64,000 nt of DNA from Acanthosepion pharaonis (lineage: Eukaryota > Mollusca > Cephalopoda > Sepiida > Sepiidae): assembly GCA_903632075.3 (NCBI GenBank), contig CAHIKZ030005440.1, positions 1,058,501-1,122,500 on the forward strand, in the 5' to 3' direction. The position numbers and the translations under genes are program-made. Positions 54,172 through 63,865 of the stretch are shown here, piece by piece. How positions within the stretch are numbered: position 1 is the first letter of the stretch; every line of letters starts with the position of its first letter. The notes beneath the pieces are model-generated. The model was given only the letters and a program-made list of their open reading frames with translations. It had not been told where the DNA came from and made no database searches.

Positions 54172-55385
54172 TAATTATTTATTTAAAAATATGATTCCAA
54201 ATCGCGACATAAGAAGTCCCATGTTTCAAAACAAGAGCCGAAAACTTCAATATAATTATTTGAATTAAATTGAGTTAAAGTAAGCTCTGTTCCATCTTCA
54301 AGCGAATTTTTTTTTGGAATAACGTGTTTCTGAAATGTACGTGTTTTAAAAATTGAAATCAAAATTTCCACGGTAACAGCCAGGGCGAATTGTTTAAGTT
54401 GGGTAGGCGTGTGTTGGGTGTTAATAATAAGTATCAGTATAGAGTTACTTTCATAGATGTCAAGTCAGGGAAAGGTGGGGGTGTCTAAATTTGAAACGGA
54501 AGATGAATTAACCCTCGTCTGGTTTGCATGTCTATGGAGACTTATTTACTTTTTTATTTTATTTTATTTTATTTTTTTTTATGAAAGGGATTTGTGCATA
54601 TAAAAAACTGTCGTAACGTTTGTTTTTTGACGACTTCATAAAGGGTTATCTTTTTTTAGGGTATTTAAACTATTTATTTGGGCTATGGATTATGAAGGGT
54701 GTTATATTGTATGCATGTTTTAGTTAATTATTCAAACCATGAATCTGATGAGTGGGCTATGGATTAAACAAGTTATTATATTGTATGCTAGTTTTTAGCT
54801 AATAATTCAAACCAAAAATCTGATGATGCCTACAAAAAACCGTTCACTCGTGTCTATTGTTTAATAGATTATTATTATTTAGAAGCTTAATTATGTGCAA
54901 TTTCTCATGGAGGCATAAAGGGCATGGGTCATCCCAAGTTTTACATGTTCTAGCCTTGTTTATAATTTTCCATTTAACTTTAGATGTCCTATTTGTTTCC
55001 TTCATATGCCAAAAATATTTAGATAGGGAAGTCTGATTTCTTTTGTTTATATTATTGAAAGAGCACTTATGCTGCCTCCATCTATCTTTAAAATCATTTT
55101 TCGTGGACCCAATGTATATCTTATTAGTGCTAGGGCTCTCAGTGGATGATATAGTACATTGGTATACCACAGATTTAATGCAGCATTTATTTTCTAATGG
55201 GCAGTCTTCTGGGTTTCTACAGTTACATAATTTTTTCCTTTTATTGTCTGATTTAAGTGCAGGGTTTTTATTAATACTGTTTAGGCATTTAATTTAAATA
55301 ATTATATTGAAGTTTTCGGCTCTTGTTTTGAAACATGGGACTTCTTATGTCGCAATTTGGAATCATATCTTTAAATAAATAATTA
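54172..55385 (-). mobile_element. PLE copy bracketed by ~95-bp inverted repeats
   Basis: 54172-54268 and 55288-55385 are reverse complements of one another. Both contain CCCATGTTTCAAAACAAGAG (or its complement) and GATTCCAAAT(C)GCGACATA, with only a few differences. Between them is a minus-strand GIY-YIG coding region, then a 3' UTR containing CATCTTCAAGCGAA near 54296. The same terminal sequences, without the coding part, recur at 59430-59835. Inverted terminal arrangements are known for PLEs, and this may be one. Confidence 0.75.
54840..55300 (-). pseudogene. GIY-YIG endonuclease domain of a Penelope-like element
   Basis: The minus-strand frame, open from about 55297, encodes a Cys-rich linker CNCRNPEDCPLENKC, then VVYQCTISST, KIYIGSTKNDFKDRWRQHKC (the GIY-YIG core, IYIGST with a catalytic-type Arg in FKDRW), SLSKYFWHMKETN, WKIINKARTCKTWDDPCPLC and LHEKLHIIKL..LLNNRHE before the stop. 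No stop interrupts about 150 codons. This is one of the best preserved domains in the window. The RT part is missing, so it could not transpose alone. Confidence 0.88.
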
Positions 55386-55575
55386 TATTTATGTTCTACT
55401 TTTGTATCGAGCACTATTTAAAAAAAATAATAACTAAAATACTAAGGGATTTTGGATTATTTACCTAACCAGTTTCCTATTACCTTCCTATTTTCTATAT
55501 ATTTTCTCATACATACATACATATATATATATAAGATAATAATATGTATATATATATGCAAATATAAGAATAATG

Positions 55576-55612
<37 letters not shown>

Positions 55613-55622
55613 AAACAACAAT

Positions 55623-55700
<78 letters not shown>
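55386..55700. repeat. TA and GA microsatellites
   Basis: TA runs at about 55576-55608 and 55627-55662 pass into a GA run (55663-55699). The Ile-Tyr and Arg-Glu frames are artefacts. Confidence 0.95.
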
Positions 55701-55705
<5 letters not shown>

Positions 55706-55829
55706 AACAATAGCATTTTCCCATCCGTGTAACAACAAAGGAGACTATGTTGTAACCACATTAAACACACCAATTCGTTCACTAGTTCAGTCACTAAGAC
55801 TACTTTCAAAATCTATCACAACTATAACT

Positions 55830-56060
55830 GTAGATGAATCATCGACAATTTTCTGTCGCTGCGCATTTCAACCTACCGTTCCATAGCATTGATGATATTA
55901 GATCCTTGCTTTTAGCGTCTTCGTTCAACAGCCGACAAGAACGACGCAGTACAGTGTTGAAAAATATTTTCAAAATAAAATCACACATTCAGGGATTAAA
56001 CAGGGATTTGTGTTTGCTCACACATTTTAATTTCCGCAGTGTGCCCTCTTATCAATAACA
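55830..56060 (+). pseudogene. GIY-YIG endonuclease C-terminal part, second PLE subfamily
   Basis: The plus-strand frame encodes FSVAAHFNLPFHSIDDIRSL, LLASSFNSRQERRSTVLKNI and FKIKSHIQGLNRDLCLLTHF before a stop at 56057. The 'HFN..HSIDDM...RR..E....K...GLNRD..FLTHYN' pattern is the C-terminal half of GIY-YIG domains in some PLEs. The usual catalytic Glu region is read as STVLK, so it is altered. The N-terminal half (55690-55830) is not recognisable. Confidence 0.65.
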
Positions 56061-56280
56061 ACAACATTCCACCGAAGAGTAACCGCTACTTCTTTGTTTA
56101 TTCCTCGTCTCATTGGAAAAGGAGACAGAAGTGTCCGAAAATTCTGATATTAAAATCTTGCTCTTCGGGGTTCAATTTAGTCTAAAATCTAAAATTTGAT
56201 AGCATCAATCTTATTGCCAATATTATTATCATTTTGATGGCTTTTTATTCTTTAAATATTATTAACCGGCCTATTAAATC
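56061..56280. other. Unassigned sequence
   Basis: No feature recognised. Confidence 0.4.
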
Positions 56281-56700
<420 letters not shown>

Positions 56701-56717
56701 GATTATATATATATATA

Positions 56718-57165
56718 TTGATGGATTGCAACTGCAGAAATAGAACAACATGTCCACTAATGGGAAATTGCCAACATACGAATACAATATATAAAGCCAA
56801 GGTACTTGCAAACAACAGCACAGTGTACTACACCGGTGCAACTGAGGGTCCATTCAAGAAGAGAAAAAAGAACCACAACCTTACATTCACCAACAGAAAA
56901 TACTCGAACAGCACTAAACTATCCACATATATATAGAAACGAAAAGACTGAAATATCACACAAGAAATAAGCTGGAAAATATTGAAAAAAAAGCACCTGC
57001 CTACAGCAACATTACAAAAAAAATGCCTACTTTGCCTACACGAAAAAGTAGCAATAATATCCCATACCCCGCAAAAGAATTTACTAAACAAAAGATCTGA
57101 GATAATTTCCAAATGCAGTCATGAAAATAAATACCTATTAGCAGAATTTATGCCAAACGGTTAAA
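56718..57165 (+). pseudogene. GIY-YIG endonuclease domain of a PLE, plus strand
   Basis: Translation: CNCRNRTTCPLMGNC (Cys-rich linker), TIYKAKVLANNSTVYYTGAT, EGPFKKRKKNHNLTFTNRKY and NSTKLSTYI; then, after stops near 56937-56950, EISWKILKKKHLPTATLQKK, CLLCLHEKVAIISHTPQKNL and LNKRSEIISKCSHENKYLLA. YYTGATEGPFKKR is the GIY-YIG core (YYIGAT in the sister copy). Two stops inside the domain kill it. The 3' UTR continues to about 57390. Confidence 0.85.
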
Positions 57166-57565
57166 AAAAATAAAAGACACCGACAATCATTCTCTAGTTC
57201 AAACTACCATCACAATAATTACATTTATTGTTATTATCATCCCACCGCCATTGCTAATCACTTCTACCAATTTACAATGACTAATAGCTACTAAAATTAT
57301 TATTACCACCAACGCCCAACACATAAACTCACATCAATCCAACCACATATGTTAGCTCTATCTCTGATGTTGAGCGCTTGCTAATAAGTACAGGCATATA
57401 ATATATAAATCATAATATATATATAATATATTACACACACGCACACACACACATACATATATATATAGATATATATATATATATATTTATACACACACAA
57501 CATATATATATATATATATATATATTTCTTGCAGTGGTAATAAAATAAACATTCCCCATCTCCCC
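57166..57565. mobile_element. PLE 3' UTR and TA repeats
   Basis: Rich in ACCATC/ATTATT. The word ATATGTTAGCTCTATCTCTG at 57348 recurs as ATATGTTAGTTCTATCTCTG at 57639, so the terminal sequence is duplicated on either side of the 57.41-57.53 kb TA/CA repeats. Confidence 0.55.
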
Positions 57566-57635
57566 TCTTTCTTGTAACGATGTCTGACGATCGCAAAAGC
57601 GTGAAACACAGGGTCACAAACTTACACAAATCCAA
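57566..57635 (+). ncRNA. Hammerhead-ribozyme-like motif in PLE terminal sequence
   Basis: In 5' to 3' order: TGTAA (57573-57577), CGA, TGT (57581-57583), CTGACGA (57584-57590), a CGC-AAAA-GCG stem-loop, GAAAC (57603-57607), ACAGG, GTC (57613-57615), ACA (57616-57618), AAC, TTACA (57622-57626). TGT/ACA and TGTAA/TTACA form stem I around a small internal loop. CGC/GCG forms stem II. GAAAC..GTC gives the very short stem III and cleavage triplet typical of PLE hammerheads. One caution: T and T face each other where the core normally has a G-C pair at the base of stem II. Hammerheads in PLE terminal repeats are established. Confidence 0.6.
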
Positions 57636-57689
57636 CCAAATATGTTAGTTCTATCTCTGATATTGTTTCAGGTCATTGTCATATTGGGG

Positions 57690-58395
57690 CGTCCAGTGAT
57701 GCCCCAACGACAGATTTCGTACAATTTGTTTTATATTATTTTTAAGAATAGCCAAATACTGCTGATATGATACTCTGTACTCTCACTAGCTCTGGTCCAG
57801 AAACAGCAAAACTCCCCAGAGCAGAATGCTCCCAACACCGTGCTTAATTTTAGTGGGTAGGTATTTGGGAGCCTGTGAGCTTCATCCACTTTCCCCTATA
57901 CATCACAGGAGTTCACGTGAACAAATAATTCTTGTTTGGTTTCACCTGGCAATAAAAGAAAGTTCCAATATTTACTCTTTTATTTTAGATGGCTTCTAGT
58001 ATAAGCTAATGTACATTTTAGATATTTCGCCTTACCAAGGGAGTTTGTTTTGGGGCTGTAAGCTAGAAATGCTGCTTGATGAAAACATCTAGTGACTGTC
58101 TTCATCGATACATTTAACCCTGATGTCTTTACATCACTGATAATGTCCTTAGTCATTATTTGAAGATTCTTCGAGACATCTCTAACAATGTTCATTTCTA
58201 TTCTCTCAGAAATTAACCATTTTCGCCAGTCGTCAATTTATTGTAAGCACATCGATGTACTTTTTGATAATGCTATGAATTGTCAATCTAGGAACATTTA
58301 AACAGTTGGAAAATGTAGCATATGCATCACCTTGTTTATACAAATCAACTATCTTCATTCGGAGCTTCTTGTAATGTTGTAGGCAGGTGCGTTTT
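57690..58395 (-). pseudogene. Tc1-like transposase remnant inserted in a PLE
   Basis: Minus strand, N to C: KIVDLYKQGDAYATFSNCLN (58355-58300, first helix-turn-helix), IVRDVSKNLQIMTKDIISDV (58189-58130), KTSGLNVSMKTVTRCFHQAA (second helix-turn-helix), LGKAKYLKCTLAYTRSHLK (58040-57983), then ETKQELF near 57935 (cf. DESKFELFG, where the first catalytic Asp should be) and KHGVGSILLWGVLL near 57840 (cf. KHGGGSVMVWGCF). The order matches Tc1 transposases. Frameshifts and stops are frequent, and the catalytic Asp appears replaced. It sits at the point where the neighbouring GIY-YIG sequence breaks off. Confidence 0.8.
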
Positions 58396-58675
58396 TTAAT
58401 ATTTTCCAGCTTATTCTCGGTGTAATATTTCTATCTTTTAGATGCTATATGTATGTGGATAGCGTAGTGCTGTTTGAGTATTTTCTGTTCGAGAATAAAA
58501 ATTTGTGGTTGTTTTTTCTCTTCTTGAATGGTCCCTCAGTGGCACCGATGTAGTAAATTGTGCTGTTGTTTGTACTTACCTTGGCTTTATATATTATATT
58601 CGTTTGTTGGCAATTTCCCTGGAGTGGACATGTTGATCTATGTCTGCAGATGCGTTGAGGTTCCATTGTTGCAAT
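58396..58675 (-). pseudogene. PLE GIY-YIG N-terminal half, inverted
   Basis: The minus-strand frame encodes ICRHRSTCPLQGNC, NIIYKAKVSTNNSTIYYIGA, TEGPFKKRKNNHKFLFSNRK and YSNSTTLSTYI, nearly identical in order to 56718-56936. It stops at 58445 and degenerates to ISWKILK before the Tc1 element. The matching C-terminal half is on the opposite strand immediately to the right. Confidence 0.85.
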
Positions 58676-59330
58676 ATTGTAGGTTTTACAAGAACATTAC
58701 AAATAATTCCCACTTTGCCTACATGAAAAGGTAGCAATAATTTCTCATACCCAACAAAAGAATTTACTAAACATAAGATCAGAAGTAATTTCCAAATGTA
58801 GGAATGAAAATAAATACCTATTATCAGAATTTATACCAAACGGACAACCCCCCCCAACAAACACTACCACATAAACCACCATTGGCCCCATAAACATGAA
58901 AAAAGAAACCACTGACACCATAACGCCAATCAATTATTTTCTAGTTCAAACTATCATCATAATAATTGCAATTGTTGTTATTACCATTCCACCACCATTA
59001 TTAATCACTTCTACCACTTTACAATAAATATTTGCTACTACAATTGTTATCATCATCATCATCCTCTCCCCCACCATATCACAATTACTATTGCCGTATT
59101 AGTGCGCAATTACCATTAACGTATCAGCCCACAATTATAAGTACTTCTCCCTCCCCCAGAAAAATTAATACCACCGTATAATTACTAATAAGTATTACAA
59201 ATTGGAATATCTACCATTTACATATGCGCAATCGCCAAAACAAGCAAATAACCGGCTTTAAATTAATAACAAAACAGACTTAAAAAATTAAAAATAATAG
59301 AAATTTTTACCTATCATAGTCTAACACAGA
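58676..59330 (+). pseudogene. PLE GIY-YIG C-terminal half and 3' UTR, plus strand
   Basis: CACTTTGCCTACATGAAAAG (cf. LCLHEK), AATTTACTAAACATAAGATC (LLNKRSE) and AAATAAATACCTATTATCAG (NKYLL) match 57020-57150, followed by a homologous ACC/ATT-rich 3' UTR to about 59300. The junction with the inverted N-terminal half is near 58676-58683. Confidence 0.75.
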
Positions 59331-59429
59331 CCCCATCATACGTATATACGTGCGTGCGAGAAAATATTATTCAGGAACAAAAATAGAAAAACGGCCTGCG
59401 CGTTGACGGTGCAACAATCAAAAAAATAT

Positions 59430-59835
59430 TTATTAAAATTAAATTGAATATATAATTAAATTAAATTAAATTGAGTGTTTAGTCCCGTTTCATCTTCAAG
59501 CGAAATTTTAGGAATAAGCTATCTTTTAGTTTACGTGTGTTTTTAGGCATGGTCCGTCATAACATTCGTTATTGTGGGAGTGGCTAGGCTAGTTTTCTTC
59601 GTTAAGTGGTCAGAGAGTTAATTCTTATCTATAGAGAGGTTTTGCTAAGGTTGGGTAGGGTATCTATTTCAAGGCTAATGTTTGTGGTCACCCTTTAGTT
59701 GGTTCCGATTGAGTGATATTTCAACTTAATTTTAATAATTATTAATGGTTTCGGCTCTCGTTTTTTAAACATGAGAACTCTTATGTAGCGAAGGAATCAT
59801 ATTTTTAAACAAAAAATATTATTATAATAAAGGTC
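59430..59835. mobile_element. PLE-type terminal repeats without coding sequence
   Basis: The left part (CGTTTCATCTTCAAGCGAAA near 59484) matches 54290-54310. The right part (GGTTTCGGCTCTCGTTTTTT, then ATCATATTTTTAAACAAAAA) matches 55315-55375. Only about 250 bp lies between, so this is a non-coding relative of the 54.2-55.4 kb element. Confidence 0.6.
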
Positions 59836-59925
59836 TACTTCTTCTTAAAAATAAAAACAAAAATACTATGGAACCCTGGATTATGCACCCAACGTGTTCT
59901 TTTCTATTGTCTGCATACCTGCGCA

Positions 59926-59929
<4 letters not shown>

Positions 59930-59973
<44 letters not shown>
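59930..59973. repeat. (TA)n microsatellite
   Basis: TA run of about 42 bases beside the dispersed repeat at 59978. Confidence 0.96.
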
Positions 59974-59974
<1 letters not shown>

Positions 59975-59976
<2 letters not shown>

Positions 59977-60190
59977 TTCATATAACCCCAATTTATATCA
60001 TATGGTATCGGGGATTTGCTCTCACTGAAACATCGAAATGGATCAATTTTGTATCAATTTTTGGACTGCTGTTAAAATTAAATTTTAAATCTTTTATTCC
60101 GACACAAACACAGCCTATATACCGGGGTTGAATAAGACTAACTACTTCTCTTTGGTTGAAATAGATCTATATTCCCCCCCCCCCACATAT
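59975..60190. repeat. Dispersed repeat shared with 27.2 kb
   Basis: TTCTTCATATAACCCC, GAAACATCGAAATGGATCAA, TTGTATCAATTTTTGGACTG and GGGGTTGAATAAGACTAAC align with 27160-27400. A C-run (60173-60184) lies at the right edge. Confidence 0.75.
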
Positions 60191-60268
60191 GAGGTAATTT
60201 TGGATTTTGTTGTGAAATTTAAATGCTTTGTTATAATATCATATTATATATCAACAGATTTATTACCC

Positions 60269-60271
<3 letters not shown>

Positions 60272-60331
<60 letters not shown>
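60272..60331. repeat. (TA)n microsatellite
   Basis: TA run of about 58 bases. Confidence 0.97.
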
Positions 60332-60879
60332 CTGCAGAGGGAATTTACTTTTTTCAAAAAGGTAATTTTTTTCTTTTAATCTCTTCGGATTAATTTCGGA
60401 TTATGTCTTGCCTTCCTATTCTGCAGCAAAAATCTTCTTAACGTGTTTATACAAAACAAAATATTGTTTTGTGTATACATTTCCTAGTAGGGCGCCTGCC
60501 ACTGAGTAAGTGTTTTTCTCACACTGCTGGGCGAGCATTTCCAGTGCGCTACATACGAGTCAATAATCAATAATCGTAGGGATTCGGTTAGAAAATAGAT
60601 GCAGAGAATAACATTGAAATGCTTTCATCCGGGTTTTTAAAAGTAAAATGGCTGATAAAAATGGTTCTCAACACCTGGTGATAACTGTCAGAGAACAAGA
60701 ATGAATGCAAGGAGCAGCATAGGTGTTAACGATTAGCCAATGAGGGTTTACTAAGGCGTGGTTAAGTTACTCAGCCCTAGGGATTCCACCCCTGCGGGAG
60801 AACCTTTCTCGTCGAACTAAAGCGTTGGGTTGGTGTCATACCGATTCCAGTGTGACAATGGTCGCTGAGGTTGGTCACA
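60332..60879. other. Unassigned sequence
   Basis: No protein or repeat family recognised. Confidence 0.4.
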
Positions 60880-60990
60880 AATCAATTTTGTCTCTTTGAC
60901 ACACATGCAATACGTATATGTATCGCGCGCCTCACGTTCAACGACCTTGTGTCACATCCAGCTTTGGTGGTGAGGCCGGATGAATATACA
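60880..60990 (+). mobile_element. SINE-a tail
   Basis: CGACCTTGTGTCACATCCAG and GTGGTGAGGCCGGATGAATA correspond to the SINE-a 3' block. The head is not clear. Confidence 0.5.
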
Positions 60991-61314
60991 TGACAACTTC
61001 CTCAGTAGACCAAGCATAGCGATGATCACCGTCTAGAAGCACCAGATGAACAAAGGGCACTGAACAAAAACTGCACTGAGTCCGGGACGTTCATTCAATT
61101 CCACCACCTAAATAAAGGCGGAGTAACATTTAAAAGGCTATAGCACGAGAAGTGACAGTGAAATCAGGTATAACTGATCATGTGTGGACGGAAAACAGTG
61201 GTTATTAACTCATGTGTCAAATCAGAAAACAGCACAGGAAGATAAGATTAGTCAAGTGAGAAAACAACTTTGGAGGATAGGATTAATTAACGCCAAAGCA
61301 TAGAACGCTATATG
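60991..61314. other. Unassigned sequence
   Basis: Nothing recognised. Confidence 0.35.
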
Positions 61315-61700
61315 AGGAGGCACGGTGGAGTAATGGATATCGGCTTGGATTGAGGAATCGGAGAGCCGAGTTCGAATTCCAGTCTAATCCATTAGATTCA
61401 CTTACGTACTTATACCATTGGGAAAGGTGTGAATCCTTTTCTTCTCCTCCCAGTTATGGGTAAAATAACAGGACAGACTTGGTTCTATAGCCTTGGATGG
61501 CAACTGGTCTAGGAGAAGGACAACTCTGAATTCAAAACCTGCGGAGGGTCGTTTGGGGACCTTGTGGCACGTCGTGCACCAGGTCTCTGTATTCAGCCCT
61601 TCAAAAAGTGTGGATGGTCCTGCACGAAGCCTTCAACACTATAATCAAATCTCTTGTGCTATACATGCGGGTTGGGGACCGCTTGTGAATTCCAAATAGA
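61315..61700 (+). mobile_element. tRNA-derived SINE-c, most complete copy
   Basis: Head GGCACGGTGGAGTAATGGAT, GGCTTGGATTGAGGAATCGG and B-box-like GAGTTCGAATTCCAGTC. Body TTGGGAAAGGTGTGAATCC, CTCCTCCCAGTTATGGGTAA, AACTGGTCTAGGAGAAGGAC and AATTCAAAACCTGCGGAGGG. Extended 3' part CACCAGGTCTCTGTATTC and GTGTGGATGGTCCTGCACGA, then ACTATAATCAAATCTC. About 385 bp. Its body frame is not a gene. Confidence 0.9.
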
Positions 61701-61772
61701 ACTCCAATATTGGAGCCGGCTCAACACACCTCGGGTGAATGCCGTTACAAGAACAAGAGAGAGAACAGAGAA

Positions 61773-61773
61773 C

Positions 61774-61812
<39 letters not shown>

Positions 61813-61891
61813 CAATCTGTTCATATTTATCACTCTATCTCTCTATTTATCTATAAATATATCTCGATCTGTTCCTCTATATATCTATCTT

Positions 61892-61956
<65 letters not shown>
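61773..61956. repeat. (CTAT)n and (TA)n arrays
   Basis: CTAT block at 61773-61812 (followed by the CAATCTGTTCATAT word also seen at 47.2 kb), then a TA array at about 61890-61954. Confidence 0.96.
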
Positions 61957-61959
<3 letters not shown>

Positions 61960-62106
61960 TGAACATAGAAGTCAACACTTAAAGGCGACAGTCTGTTTCA
62001 TGCTAGATGACCTCAAGACCTCAATGCAACTGCAGAAATAGAATAACGTGTCCACTCCAGGGAAATTGCCAACAAACGAATATAATATATAAAGCCAAGG
62101 TAAGTG
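61957..62106 (+). pseudogene. PLE linker fragment with a minus-strand hammerhead-like half
   Basis: The plus-strand frame reads [20 protein letters not shown] then IYKAKVSA before truncation at 62106, homologous to 56718 onward. On the minus strand, GAAAC (61999-61995), five bases and GTC (61989-61987) with GCC following match the 53.7 kb motif. The CTGANGA half is degenerate (TTGAGGT). Confidence 0.65.
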
Positions 62107-62229
62107 CAATCAAGAAGACCCTTCCAGTGATTTCATAACTAGAGAGCTGCTGTAGTAAGGCTTATTTGAGATATCTAGTGCTGTGGTCTTCGAGGTCTGT
62201 TTGTCTTCAAGAACTTCACTGATTCTGTG

Positions 62230-63015
62230 AGTGAAAGTACACTGGGCTATGATAAGTTTTTAGCCACCCTTGATTACAACAATTTTCGCTTGTGCAATAA
62301 CATATGTTCTTTTTTTTTCAGACTATACCGTGTTAGTATCAAGCTACTCTCATCTATGAACGATAGTTCACTTATATTTTGCAATGAACGTTCGTGGAAG
62401 TAAGGAAATTAGTAAATTTCAACAAGGGCAAATAATATGATGGCATTAGTGTGGCAAGTTAAATAGAGAAATTTCTGGGTTTTTCCAGGTTTATCGCCAA
62501 ACAGTTAATAATATTGTCAAGAAATTTAATGAAGAAGGCCAAGCAATGTGTCTGAGCGAAAGAAAACGGCGCTGAATTATTGAGACCCCCTTGATTATTA
62601 TGTATGGGGTGTAGTTGAGCGAGATTCCAACAAAACTCCTTGTAATATCAAAGATGAACTGAAGCAAGGATTATGGCGGCATTTTAAACAAGTGAACCGT
62701 ACAGAAGAATTGCAAGCCGTAGTTGAAGCCAATGGCGATTTTATTGAATAAATTTACTCTTTGCGACCAAATCACACTTTACATCTTACCACCTAACTTC
62801 CCAGACGACAATCCCTTGATTATTATGCGCGGGGCCTAGTTGAACGAGAGACCCCCCAATACTCCTTGCAACACAAAAGATGAACTGAAGGCAAGGACAA
62901 CGGCAGCATTCAACTTAAACAAGGAGATCGTCCAGAAGAGTTGCAGGAGATTCTGAAGTCGTCTGTAGGCCATGGTTGAAGTCAATGATAATTTTATTAA
63001 AGAAATTTACTCTTT
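62230..63015 (+). pseudogene. Mariner-like relic: N-terminus joined to two C-termini
   Basis: 62384-62573 translates, with two stops, to KEISKFQQGQII, KLNREISGFFQVYRQTVNNI and VKKFNEEGQAMCLSERKRR, a transposase helix-turn-helix region. It is followed almost at once by LDYYVWGVVERDSNKTPCNI, KDELKQGLWRHFKQVNRTEE and LQAVVEANGDFIE-stop (62587-62754), the extreme C-terminus carrying the last catalytic Asp. The DDE/D core between them is missing. A second, frameshifted C-terminal copy lies at 62812-63015 (PCNTKDELKARTTAAF). ACTGGGCTATGATAAGTTTT near 62253 may be the left inverted repeat. Confidence 0.7.
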
Positions 63016-63042
63016 AGTATTTCAAAATATTTTTGTCTAATT

Positions 63043-63300
63043 TTAGTAAATATATCTGTTAAAATCAGGTATCAGTGTTATTTTAATTTTTGCGTCATTT
63101 CGAAGACAATTTATCCATCGCACCCTATATATATATATATATATATATATAGTTGTATATTTAGGCAGCAATCCTTCATTTATGCATGTTTCTTTAAAAA
63201 CGACAGACAAGGTACTACGGTTAAGCTTTTTATTTTTCTTGTGTTCGAACAAGAGTTTTCTTTTCTGGACAAAAGGTCTGTAAAAACTGTCCAAATGTCT
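63043..63300 (-). pseudogene. PLE N-terminal coding fragment
   Basis: The minus-strand frame encodes MDSFYRPFVQKRKLLFEHKK, NKKLNRSTLSVVFKETCINE and GLLPKYTTIY, then runs into TA repeats. The STLSVVFKETC-x3-GLLPKY segment is shared with 54010-54078. The position, directly after a PLE terminal motif and downstream of a GIY-YIG domain, suggests two head-to-tail PLE copies sharing one terminal repeat. Confidence 0.65.
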
Positions 63301-63380
63301 TATATTTCCGAGCGCTTTCGGCTATACCTTTAGCCATTATCAAGGATGATTCGATTTTCAGCTTAATTGAGTGTGTGCGT
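63301..63380 (-). repeat. PLE terminal stem-loop
   Basis: On the minus strand: CCTTGATAATGGCT-AAAGGTAT-AGCCGAAAGCGCTCGG. A GGCT/AGCC stem is followed by GAAA, as in the 53.9 kb copy (CTGATAATGGCT..AGTCGAAAGC). It resembles the catalytic half of a hammerhead but the core word is TTGATAA, so it is not called a ribozyme. Confidence 0.5.
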
Positions 63381-63513
63381 TCTGTGTATGTCTTAGTGTG
63401 TTGAAGAGATGTTTTTAATTTCCGAATACGGTTAGCACATTGTGGCCTTGTTCGTAGTTAATATTGTTAAGAGTTGGCTTTTTCTTTTTTATTATTAAAA
63501 GCTTCCATTATTT

Positions 63514-63865
63514 TTAGTCTTTTTTTTTACAGGTGGATGCAGTTAATGTGTTTTCTACTAGTATGTTTCTAATGGAGTCTGGTAAATTTGTGTGTGTGTT
63601 TAAATGGGTTCTAATGGAGCTGTGATCAGATAGGTGTAACGTAAGACGTCTGGATAAGCATGTAGTTGTGTAACCGATGTAATTATTTATGAGTCCGGTT
63701 TGATCAGGAACACAGTTCCTTAAGGGACATTTGAACTCATAGATAATGTTCGTTCTTTGTAATTTTGACATAGCTGGTGTGTGTTGTTATTTTTGAGGAT
63801 AAGGTTAGCTGTCGTAAATGTTTTATAATAGATAATTAATTTGATTTTTTTATTCGGATCAATTG
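63514..63865 (-). pseudogene. PLE RT-endonuclease junction with GIY-YIG domain
   Basis: The minus-strand frame, open from about 63855, gives DPNKKIKLIIYYKTFTTANL, ILKNNNTPAMSKLQRTNIIY, EFKCPLRNCVPDQTGLINNY, IGYTTTCLSRRLTLHLSDHS, SIRTHLNTHTNLPDSIRNIL and VENTLTASTCKKKD-stop. IIYEFKCP followed by NNYIGYTTTCLSRRLTLH is the canonical PLE GIY-YIG core (the Y-IG pair and a conserved Arg). About 115 codons are uninterrupted. It differs from the 54.9 and 56.7 kb subfamilies (no CNCR..CPL linker), so at least three PLE lineages are present. The RT domain would lie beyond 63.87 kb but decays at a stop there. Confidence 0.88.
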
